DNA of 14,363 nt from Jimgerdemannia flammicorona. Its lineage: Eukaryota > Mucoromycota > Endogonomycetes > Endogonales > Endogonaceae. Numbering within the stretch: position 1 is the first letter of the stretch; each line of letters opens with the position of its first letter. Position numbers and translations under genes: made by a program. The notes under the pieces were generated by a model. The model was not told the origin of the DNA. It searched no databases and saw only the letters and a program-made list of their open reading frames with translations. The stretch is from the NCBI GenBank assembly GCA_003990745.1, contig RBNI01004265.1, forward strand, positions 1 through 14,363, read 5' to 3'. Shown in pieces: positions 1-7,345 of this stretch.

Positions 1-1092
1 TTTTTTTAATAGACTCAATGTCTCACAGATTTTTATTGGAAGAGAACCTAGACTATATAGGTCAAAACTCTCCCCCACCACCCATCAAGCACTGCCCCCC
101 CATTAACCTAGGCTAGCTATTATCCAGTAGCTCAACTATACCAGGTACAACAGGGTCTATGTTGGCCTATACATATCTCATTCTGCACACTATGCTCTCC
201 CTACCACCAGGGAAAATCCAGCCATATGTCAATGACTGAAAGCACATGCCCGAGAACCCAACATATGTATAAGGTTATGTCTAAGCTGAATAGAATAGCC
301 CCTGCCACCCCAAAGAAAATGACAGGCAAAGAAAAACTCTCATCAAAGTACAATATAGTAGGTAGGACCTAGTTCTCCCAGTCAAGGTAAGTAAAGGACT
401 TACACATGAGGTGGGAGGAGACCACTACTCAAGCCTACAGGCCTTGATCATATTACTATATCAGCTCACAGTTCCAGTTGAGTATAGCCAAGATGTCTAA
501 AATGGGTAGCCTCAGGCCCCCTGACCCTCCCTGATGACCAGGGCCCAATCTGCTGAATCACCAAAAGAAGCCGAGAGTGACACCTACTATCTAACTGTGC
601 TGCACCAATCAAAAGGCCCCACTGAAGCAGTACCCACCCCAGCCCTAATGACCACCCCTAGCCTAGCACTCTACTGGTTCACCATTATCACCCTTCCTCC
701 TATCTGTGATGGCCATCTTCCCTCCCATCCCAACAACACCCAAAAAGCAGTCATCTATGCCAGAACCATGCAAACCAGGAAGCTCACCAAAGCTAGAGGG
801 CCCCACCACAGACACTGAGGACCTGCAGGTAACCTATACTGAGCACTTGATGCCCAAGGTTGGCTGACTCTCTATATAGCCTGAGACACACCAAGATAGC
901 ACCTTGTTGGTAATGGCAAAAGGAAGAAGGCACTGCACTAAACAAATGCACTCCAGATGTAGCTGAAGGCACCAGAAATCACGAAAAAGTAGAGAAGACA
1001 CTGATCTGACACTGATAAAGGGGCAACTAATCACCATTGCCTCTCTCCCACTGCTCTGTAACAGATATAGCAAACCAACCCAAGGTAGAGGG
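1..1092 (-). other. Unrecognised region; possible minus-strand retroposon 3' end
   Basis: No gene family was recognised here on either strand. The + strand is C- and A-rich, so the minus strand has the G-rich look of the LINE coding strand further right. Read on the minus strand, the left edge ends in an AATAAA signal (positions 37-32), 24 bases, then a run of at least seven A (positions 7-1, cut by the window edge). That is the arrangement of a polyadenylated transcript end, as in a LINE, SINE or processed copy. A minus-strand frame is fairly open from about 1087 to 670 with one stop at the end of an apparent 79-residue stretch, but its translation matches nothing I know. The + strand ORF at 534-818 (94 codons) also has no recognisable motif. 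The orientation and retroposon reading are inference. Confidence 0.35.
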
Positions 1093-1351
1093 GGTAATAA
1101 TTGTGGAAAGTGGACTCGGAAGGTTGCTTACCAAACTATTGTAACTGGTAAAGTAGTAGAGAAAGGAGCCAGGTATCCTTATTCTCTACTTGAATAAAGT
1201 TCAGAATATTTTCTCTTAGAAATTCTTTAAGAATACTTGAACCTTTAAGTATCTCTTCAAGCTACTTTAGGTCAACTAAAACTTCCAGATTTAGCCACTT
1301 TCTCTTAAAGAAACTAGAATCATTTTATTTGATAGTAGCAGTATCATTACA
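1093..1351 (+). repeat. 5' LTR, short, with divergent or deleted U3
   Basis: Positions 1174-1327 align with 6789-6940 of the 3' LTR almost without gaps, with about 17 differences, all transitions. This part carries the AATAAA signal (1193-1198). The LTR ends in ATTACA (1346-1351), the inverse of the TGTAAT that opens the 3' LTR (6482). At 1093-1102 a GGTAATAATT matches the 3' LTR start TGTAATAATT in 9 of 10 bases, so I place the left boundary there. Bases 1103-1173 do not align with the 3' LTR U3, and the TATA box seen there is missing. The U3 is therefore deleted, replaced or very divergent. The 1174-1351 part is secure; the left boundary is tentative. Confidence 0.72.
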
Positions 1352-1375
1352 TCTTGCCTTATTAAGAAACCTCAC

Positions 1376-2440
1376 ATGAATTCAGAAACCAGTCACAATC
1401 AGTCACATGAACCTGAAATGAGCCATGAAGACTCAATCTACTAGCTAGACTCCTCTGCTATAGAAGAAGCAGGAGGACCACAAGTTAGCATAAAGGATAT
1501 GACCAATGCTATGGCCCACCAAATTCAAGAACTTTAAGTACAACTAGAATGGCAGAAAACAAGAACTGTAAGTATATTACATTCTACTATAGTACTAGTT
1601 AATTTTAAGTTACTCAAGCCAGATACCTTTGATAGTCATTGAGAAGAACTATCTACAGATACATAGACCTTCCAGTGGGACCAATATATTGAGCTTATAA
1701 GAATGGAAGAAGACATGTAAGTCCAATTTGCTGCCACACTCCTCTAGGAAAATATAGCCATTTAGTAGTGTAATTATATCTTGGTTATATCTATACACTC
1801 ATATATATGAATTAGAGACTGGAAAGCTTTCAAGAGAGCTCTTCACAAGCAGTTTAAGTTTGCTAATGCTACCAAGCTAGCCAGAGACAAGCTAGTAAAC
1901 ATCAAGTAACTCAAGTCTATGCAAAGTTATAATATACAATTTCTGTCAATCTTACTTAAGCTACCAGCAATATCTGAGGATGAAAAGATAGACCACTATG
2001 TCTGAGGTCTGAAGAGAAACATATGAGTTAAGGTTGAGCTAGAAGAGCCCAAGAATCTTAATAAAGCTATGAAAATCACTGATAGGTTTGATGTCATCAC
2101 CTTTAGCAACTACTTTGAACCAGAACACTATAAGAAGAACTACTTTGAGAACAGCCACAGAAACTAACCAAAGATAGTTGGTCCAGTACTAATGAACTTA
2201 GACACTATAAATAAAAAGAACACCAAGCTCATCTCTGAAGAAAAAGACTGTCTGAAGAAATCTGGAGCCTGTTTCTTCTGTTGCCAAACTGGATACATCA
2301 TAACCAAATGTCCTAAGAAGACTAGTGAATCTTCTAGACCAGTCACCATGTTGTCCAAAGATACACCCATCAACCTCACTATCAGTCAACCTGAGCTCAA
2401 GATCAAGAAGCTTCACTTGAAGGCCCAGGTCCCTCAATAT
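1376..2440 (+). pseudogene. gag: Gag (capsid and nucleocapsid) of the chromovirus, decayed
   Basis: Gag would form the virus-like particle and bind the element RNA. The ATG at 1376, 24 bases after the LTR, is in the same frame as everything up to 2599 and opens a polar N-terminus (MNSETSHNQ). From about 1622 the translation follows the Ty3/Gypsy capsid pattern: an FDG-like start (FDS), a tract resembling FAATLL, a DWKAFKRAL stretch and a GLK motif near 2005-2015. A CCHC zinc knuckle follows at 2270-2311, with Cys codons at 2270, 2279 and 2309, but its His is Tyr (TAC, 2294-2296), a C-to-T change that should abolish zinc binding. Roughly a dozen TAG, TAA and TGA codons interrupt the frame, for example in the stretch 1640-1830. 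No separate stop divides gag from the downstream domains other than mutated codons. Confidence 0.85.
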
Positions 2441-2805
2441 CAAACAGAAGGAGTCATTGATCTTGACCTACACTCTGTCAAATAAGTCACTATTCTAGCC
2501 AAGGGCCAAACTCTTGTACCTACTGAAATTGCAGTCCAATGTCCTGAAGGACATTATGCCAGAATTATACCATGATTAAGACTCAGTATCAAATATCATT
2601 TGATGTAGGTACTAGTGTCATTGACCCAGACTTTCAAGGACAAGTTCAAGTCTTGCTTGTCAACCAGAAGGATCAAGACTATACAGTTAAGGAAGGAGAC
2701 TGAGTCATACAAATGATCCTAGAAAAAGTTAGTTAACTCAAGATTACAGAAGTCTAAGAACTCTCTGAAACTAAATGAGACCAAAAAGGTTTTAGTAGCA
2801 CTGAT
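2441..2805 (+). pseudogene. dUTPase domain within the chromovirus polyprotein, decayed
   Basis: Trimeric dUTPases hydrolyse dUTP to dUMP and pyrophosphate, keeping uracil out of new cDNA. All five family motifs can be traced in order: motif 1 (DLDLHS, 2459-2476); motif 2 at 2570-2587, where P-stop-L-R-L-S stands for the usual PRSGLS; motif 3 (VIDPDFQG, 2617-2640) with its Asp kept; motif 4 (GD-stop-VIQMI, 2695-2718), where the stop replaces Arg; and motif 5 at 2776-2805, reading stop-D-Q-K-G-F-S-S-T-D where the family has RGxxGFGSTG. PEGHYARI before motif 2 is also typical. A one-base loss at about 2600-2602 moves the frame between motifs 2 and 3, and stops sit at 2483, 2573, 2701 and 2776. 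The domain lies between the Gag zinc knuckle and protease, as in some retroviruses. Confidence 0.85.
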
Positions 2806-3362
2806 CAAGCGGCAAGTCTTACTAAAAATCAGACTCAAGCTATGCTCATTTTCAAAGATCTAGTCAAAGGAAAAGAAGTTCAAGTACTTATAGACAGCAG
2901 AGCTACAGGGAACTTCATCAACTAGAACCTCATTAAAAGTCTCAAGATTCTTACCAAGTCTGCATTCAAGAACAATAATATAGTTACTGCAGATAGTACA
3001 CTATACTCCATTGAGTCAATTGCTGCCAAACTACCCATCAAGATCCAGAAATATTGGGAATGAGTAGACTTTGAGGTTGCATCACTAGGATATCATAATC
3101 TGATCCTAGAAAAACTCTGGCTTACAAAATACAATCCAGACATTGATTGGTGTAAGAATGAAGTCACCTTACTTCAAGATAGAGTCAATATCACTATCAA
3201 GACAGATAAGACTACAAGCAAGACCTAGATTGCAATACTGTCAGCTATACAGTATAAGAAAGTACTCAAGAAGACAATGTATGCCTTTATTATAATAGTC
3301 CATCCCAAGAAACAAAACAAGAGACTATCAGTCAATGAAAGTGTCAAGCTACTGCTAGAAGA
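2806..3362 (+). pseudogene. Retroviral-type aspartic protease and linker, decayed
   Basis: The protease would cut the polyprotein into its mature parts. It works as a dimer with one catalytic Asp per chain. The motif VLIDSRATGNFI is at about 2884-2919; the catalytic Asp codon (GAC, 2893-2895) is kept, but the Gly of the usual DSGAT is Arg (AGA, 2899-2901), a G-to-A change. The second conserved block, near 3100-3170, reads HNLILEKLWL then NPDIDW, where Ty3/Gypsy proteases commonly have (Y)DxILGxPWL then NPxIDW; the changes D-to-N, G-to-E and P-to-L are all transitions. The frame is the one entered after the deletion in the dUTPase domain. It ends at a further one-base loss near 3362-3366 in the linker to RT. 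Confidence 0.82.
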
Positions 3363-4260
3363 ATCAAGGATATCTTTCCAGATAAGTTACCTGGTCTACC
3401 ACCTATACAAGAAGTTGATCATAAAATTGAACTGACCCCAGAAGCTATACTACCTAAGAAATATATGTACTACATATCACTACTCAAAATTGAAGCAGTC
3501 AAGAAAGAACTAGAAGAACTACTTACATAAGGAGCCATCTAGCCAAGAAAATCTCCTTATAGCTCACCAGTCCTATTTTTCAAGAAGAAAGATAGTACTC
3601 TACAAATATGTATAAACTACTATACACTCAACAAGCTTACTGTCAAGAACCACTATCTGCTACCCTTAGTTGATCAAATCTTTGATATTCTCAAGAATAC
3701 TAAGTACTTCACTAAGTTGAACCTCATGTCAGAATACCACCAGATTTGAATCAAGTTAGAAGATATTTCCAAGACTGTATTCATGACTCCCTTTAGACTC
3801 TATAAATTCTTAGTCTTAGCATTTAGTCTCACCAATGCACCTGCTATATTCTAGACTCTGATGAACAAGATATTCAAAGACCAACTATTTATCTCTCTGT
3901 TAGTATATCTTGATAACATTCTGATCTTTAGTGCAACTAAAGAAGAATACCTCAAATATATTTGAATAGTTCTAGAGATCCTACAAAAATACAAGCTTTA
4001 TACCAAGCTTAAGAAGTGTGAATTCTTCAAGGAATAAGTTGAATATCTTGACTACATTATCTCTATACAAGAAATTCAAGTAGACCCATATAAGATAGAA
4101 GCAATTGAAGAATAGTCCATTCCATCAAACCTTATAGAACTCCAATCCTTTCTTAGTCTAGCTGACTACTACTACTGCTTTATCAGAAACTTCTCTGGCA
4201 TTGCTAAGCCACTGACTAACCTCATGAGAAAGGCCTCACACTCAGACCACTATGTATTCT
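3363..4260 (+). pseudogene. pol: Reverse transcriptase of the chromovirus, catalytically dead
   Basis: RT would copy the element RNA into cDNA. The frame starts in a linker with FPDKLPGLPP and DHKIEL, typical of the segment before Ty3/Gypsy RT. RT blocks follow in order: GAI-stop-P then SPYSSPVLFFKKKD (about 3531-3597), NKLTVKNHYLLPLVDQI (about 3630-3680), motif A reading KLNLMSEYHQI where KLDLRSGYHQI is usual (Asp to Asn, AAC, 3720-3722), the MTPF and F-LTNAPA-F block (about 3783-3855) and motif C reading YLDNILIF where YLDDILIF is usual (Asp 3912-3914 kept, second Asp to Asn, 3915-3917). Loss of two of the three metal-binding Asp residues makes it inactive. About six in-frame stops replace Gln or Arg. 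The thumb and connection follow, including SFLSLADYYYCFIRNFS near 4150. Confidence 0.93.
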
Positions 4261-4830
4261 ATATCTGAGACCTCTTCTGTCAACAAGCTTTTCAAGAACT
4301 CAAGAACTGCCTGACTCATGCTCCAGTCCTATATAATGTAGATCAAGGCCTAAAATTCACAGTCACTACTGATGTGTTGAATTTTACCATTAGAGCAGTT
4401 CTGTTACAAGATGATGGTAAAGGATACTGTTCTATTGCTTTTGTGTCCCACCAGTTGGCTCTGACTAAATAAAAGCTAGTTACTCATAAGAAGAAACTAC
4501 TGGCAATAATATATGCACTAGACCACTGGTAATGTTATCTAGAAGGTATTGAGTTTGATATTATTACTGACCATCAATCCCTCAAGTACATCAATATCCA
4601 ACCTACTCTGTCATATCTACAAGCCAAGTAGAGTCTCAAGCTTCAAACCTTCAACCTGACAATTATCTATAAGCCTGGCAAGACACTTATAGTACCAGAT
4701 ATCTTATCAAGATACTCTGACCTCACTACAATCATACAAGTCACCTTGGTATCAGAATTTCTAGACCAAATTAGGTAAGCTTATAAAGAAGACACAACTA
4801 CTACTAGAGTTTTCTCGAATGAGCTCAAGG
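4261..4830 (+). pseudogene. pol: RNase H domain and connection to integrase, decayed
   Basis: RNase H would degrade the RNA of the RNA/DNA hybrid. It continues the RT frame. Visible blocks are FTVTTD at about 4356-4373 (first catalytic Asp GAT 4371-4373, kept) followed by LNFTIRAVLLQDDG where SDFAIGAVLLQDDG is typical; THKKKLLAIIYALDHW (from about 4482) where the family has a Glu before LLAI, here Lys (AAA, 4494-4496); and ITDHQSLKYI with the third Asp kept (GAC, 4569-4571). The tail IIYKPGK and PDILSR (about 4665-4715) matches the usual IVYRPGKxNxxADALSR. Stops at several former Gln codons interrupt it. The loss of the catalytic Glu should inactivate the enzyme. A frame change near 4815-4840 precedes integrase. 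Confidence 0.88.
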
Positions 4831-5815
4831 ATATACATATATACTGTCAAGAACAACCTGATCTATCATCAAGACCAAGTCTATCTACCTGAAAACATGA
4901 ACCTATGCTACAAGGTTTTGTAAGAACACTATGACTTCCCTCTCACTGATCACCTGAGAATTGAGAAGACTATCAAGAACATCCAATACCACTACTATTG
5001 GCCAAGCATGGTTAAGGAAATCAAGAACTATTGTTAGCTATGATCTATATCAGTACAACAAGTCTACCAACTAAGTACTAGCTAGTTTGCTATAACTACT
5101 ACCAATTTCTATCAAAAAGTTTGAACAAGTTACAATAGACTTTATAACTCAACTACTGCAAACTCAATCTGATACTGATGCTATCATCATATTTGTTAAC
5201 TGCCTGATCAAGACTATGGTTGCTGAACCAATCACTATCAATATCACTGTACCCAAGATTGCAAGAATCTTCTTTAAGTCTATCTTTCATCACTATAGTC
5301 TATTATAAGTAATTGTCAGTGATCATGATCTCAAGTTTACTAGTCACTTCTGGCAAACCCTTTTTAAGACTCTGGGAATCTAATTGGCTATATCTACTAC
5401 CTTCTACCCACAAACTGATGGATAAACTAAGTACATGAACAGAACTTTAGAACAAATACTTAGAAACTATGTTTCCTATAAACAAGATAATTGGGACCAC
5501 TATCTAACTTATACAGAGTTCACATATAACAATACTATCCAATCATCTACTAATTTCCAGTTACTCTACAGTCAAGATCCTGAGACCCCTGCAAGTCTAT
5601 TCTCTTTCAAGAAAAGCAGTCAAATACAAGTCTCTACTGCTAAGAGCCTTATAGATAAAATGGATGAACTACTCAAGATTACTACTGTAAATCTTCAGAA
5701 AGCTCAACAGCATCAAGCCAAGTATACCGATAAGAAATGCTGCAATGTCACTTATACTGTTAGAGATCAAGTCCTACTGTCTACTGAGAACCTCAAGATA
5801 TAATCTCAAGTTAAC
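4831..5815 (+). pseudogene. pol: Integrase of the chromovirus, HHCC and DDE core, decayed
   Basis: Integrase would join the cDNA ends to host DNA. The N-terminal HHCC zinc domain (about 4835-5040) reads HYDFPLTDHLRIEKT where HHDxPLxGHxGxxKT is usual; the first zinc-binding His is now Tyr. HYYWPSMVKEI follows. A second frame change lies at 5041, inside the CxxC part. In the core, the first catalytic Asp is at 5138-5140 (TIDF), the second at 5321-5323 (SDHD, family SDRD), and the partner Glu, expected 35 residues on in GQTE, is Lys (AAG, 5429-5431) within TDG-stop-TKYMNRTLEQ. The D-x35-E triad is thus broken by a G-to-A change. From 5435 to 5803 the frame is open for 122 codons. Confidence 0.92.
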
Positions 5816-6193
5816 TGCCCTTCAAACAAGTTCTAATCCAAGTATATTGGACCTTTTGAGATCACTGAACAAGTCTCTGCATCCTCCTATCACCTCAAGC
5901 TACCTGAAACTATAAGAGTACACCCAATCTTTCATATGTTATACCTCAAGATCTGGAACCAGTCACTGCTCTACTCTGGTCAAATTCTTAAGCTATCTGT
6001 CCCTGTGATTATTGAAGATTATATTGAGTATAAAGCTAAGAAAATTCTTGATAAATAAATTTACTATCACTATCTTGAATATCTAGTCAAGTGGATGGGC
6101 TATCCTGAATATAATGCTATCTGGGAATCACTGGTCAACCTCAAGAACTCTCAAGATCTAGTTCAAGACTTTGAGGCAAAATATATTATCTAA
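5816..6193 (+). pseudogene. pol: GPF segment and C-terminal chromodomain of the integrase
   Basis: This tail defines the element as a chromovirus. A GPF segment (KYIGPFEIT, about 5839-5865) and VHPIFHMLYLK (about 5915-5950) are typical of the end of chromoviral integrase. The chromodomain spans about 6020-6175, with KKILDK, EYLVKWMGYPEYNAIWES and a following NLKNSQDLVQDFE. The aromatic positions that form the methyl-lysine cage in chromodomains (Tyr of EYLVKW, its Trp, and the Trp of IWE) are all present. Chromodomains of this type bind methylated histone H3 and bias integration toward heterochromatin. One stop (TAA, 6056-6058) sits inside it. The polyprotein ends at TAA 6191-6193; the next 275 bases to the polypurine tract hold no recognised gene. 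Confidence 0.9.
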
Positions 6194-6468
6194 TCCCTAT
6201 AGTGACTTCCTTAGATTATCAATGACCTATTACAATGACCAGTGCTTTATACATTGAAAGTTTACTTTGGGACCCCAGAACTAGTTGAACCAAAATAAAG
6301 CTACTAGCTGGATTTGAATCCCTCCTAGTTAGTTAGTTTAGTAATAAGCCCTCTACTCTATATAAGAATGACCAATCTTCACCAATACACTGATACAAGT
6401 TTGAGAAATTTTGGTTAAGTATATCTAGTCTTATGTTATCTAAGAACTCAACAAGGATATTAATTCTT

Positions 6469-6481
6469 AAAGAGAGAGGGA
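6469..6481 (+). promoter_or_regulatory. Polypurine tract (plus-strand primer site)
   Basis: The 13-base purine tract AAAGAGAGAGGGA lies directly before the TGTAAT start of the 3' LTR. In LTR elements this RNase H-resistant purine run primes plus-strand DNA synthesis and so fixes the U3 boundary. Its position supports 6482 as the first base of the 3' LTR. Confidence 0.85.
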
Positions 6482-6712
6482 TGTAATAATTTCACAATTA
6501 TTTAGTTATAGTATATTTTTGTATCTTTTAGTTAGTCTTTTCTTGTTATTTCTTGAATATTCTACTATGTTCCATCATCTTCTACTTACTTAGAAACCTT
6601 CTCTTAGTACTCAGACATCACTAGAACATTCTTGTCTTTCTTTGATACCAAGTTCTTATTTTAGCTAGTTATGGAATCTTTCATAATATTGTGGAATAGT
6701 ATTAGTCAGCTT

Positions 6713-6735
6713 TGCCAAGAACCTATTTCTTGGCA
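6713..6735 (+). promoter_or_regulatory. Perfect 9-bp hairpin in U3 of the 3' LTR
   Basis: TGCCAAGAA and TTCTTGGCA are exact inverse complements separated by CCTAT. The structure lies about 50 bases upstream of the TATA-like box, so it could be a dyad binding site or a relic of one. Nothing in the sequence shows which. The 5' LTR lacks it because its U3 does not align. Confidence 0.5.
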
Positions 6736-6782
6736 TTTCTCTTTCTTTCTAAGATCCTTCTAGATCTTTCTTTCAGATCATA

Positions 6783-6813
6783 TATAAATATTCTTATTCT
6801 TTACCTAAATAAA
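6783..6813 (+). promoter_or_regulatory. LTR core promoter (TATA box) and polyadenylation signal
   Basis: TATAAATA (6783-6790) is followed by AATAAA (6808-6813). In LTR elements the U3 TATA box sets transcript start and the AATAAA in or near R sets transcript end. The AATAAA also occurs in the 5' LTR (1193-1198); the TATA box does not. The assignment rests on position and consensus only. Confidence 0.55.
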
Positions 6814-6982
6814 GCTCAGAATATTTTCTCTCAGAAATTCTTCAAGAATACTTGAACCTTTAAGTATCTTTTTGAGCTACTTTAGGCCAACTAGAACTTC
6901 TAGATTTAACTATTTTCTCTTAAAGAAACTAGAACCATTATATTGAAATTTGTCCAATTTGATAGATCTTACTATATTTAGA

Positions 6983-7345
6983 GCATTTTATTAGACTTTT
7001 ACAAAATAGAGAGGTGTCAGACTATGGATATTCATAAGGAGTAAGAGAGGTATAGCCCAGTTGACAATGATATTTCAAATATCAGTATGGATGTAGTTAT
7101 AGATTTCAGTAGTCATAGTTGTGTATATATTTAAGAGATATAGTTGTTTATTTTGATTTGTTATAGTTCTTCATTTCAATATATAGTATTTTTAATATAT
7201 ATACTTTTAGTCCTAATTAATAAGGTTCTGTTTATGTAAATCTTATATTCTATGACTTTGAGTTAACTTAGCTTTATGATCTTATATAGGTTTCTGAATT
7301 TATTCTGAGAGTGATATATAATTTCAGTGACTTAGTAGTTATATA
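6983..7345. other. AT-rich stretch without recognised features
   Basis: This segment between the chromovirus and LINE A is rich in TATATA-like runs and has no long open frame. I saw no motif, repeat of either flank or RNA gene in it. It may be a RIP-degraded remnant of an older element, host spacer, or the more decayed 5' part of LINE A. The right boundary is where LINE-like protein signal first becomes visible. Confidence 0.5.

Larger units (their letters stand above)
1093..6982 (+). mobile_element. Decayed Ty3/Gypsy chromovirus LTR retrotransposon
   Basis: This is a 5.9-kb LTR element on the + strand. Its order is LTR, gag, dUTPase, protease, reverse transcriptase, RNase H, integrase, chromodomain, polypurine tract, LTR. 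Integrase after RT and a C-terminal chromodomain place it in the Ty3/Gypsy chromoviruses (Metaviridae). Coding domains can be followed in one strand through dozens of in-frame stops, nearly all explained by C-to-T or G-to-A change, plus four frame changes. No target-site duplication is visible: the bases before 1093 and after about 6982 do not match. The right boundary is uncertain because the expected ATTACA terminus is not conserved there. The element is a dead copy: RT, RNase H and integrase have each lost a catalytic acidic residue. Confidence 0.93.
6482..6982 (+). repeat. 3' LTR with U3 TATA box, hairpin and AATAAA
   Basis: The LTR begins TGTAATAATT directly after the polypurine tract. 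It carries a 9-bp perfect inverted repeat in U3 (6713-6735), a TATA-like box (TATAAATA, 6783-6790) and an AATAAA signal (6808-6813). From 6789 to 6940 it matches the 5' LTR. Beyond that, TTTGATAG (6958-6965) matches 5' LTR 1328-1335 after a small length difference. The stretch 6971-6982 can be aligned only weakly with the 5' LTR terminus (8 of the last 12 bases), so the right end is approximate. The first 18 bases include a 7-bp inverted repeat with a 4-base loop (6485-6502). Confidence 0.82.

Noticed and set aside
534..818. 94-codon + strand ORF as a host gene
   Set aside because: The translation is low in recognisable motifs, the region looks like a retroposon in the opposite direction, and a 94-codon frame is not unusual in stop-poor C-rich DNA.
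1352..1375. tRNA primer binding site just after the 5' LTR
   Set aside because: No TGG-type start complementary to a tRNA 3' end is visible; self-priming as in Tf1 is possible, but I could not find a convincing match to the transcript start.
2590..2612. Programmed frameshift between gag and pol at the dUTPase
   Set aside because: No slippery heptamer or following structure is apparent; the shift falls in the middle of a conserved domain, so a one-base deletion explains it better.
6310..6322. tRNA B-box-like sequence GGATTTGAATCC near the chromovirus 3' end
   Set aside because: It differs from a tRNA T-loop by two transitions, but I could not fold acceptor, D and anticodon arms around it, and no matching A box lies at the right distance.
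6359..6366. TATATAAG as a possible promoter upstream of the 3' LTR
   Set aside because: It lies in the untranslated tail of the chromovirus, AT-rich sequence makes such matches common, and no gene starts downstream.
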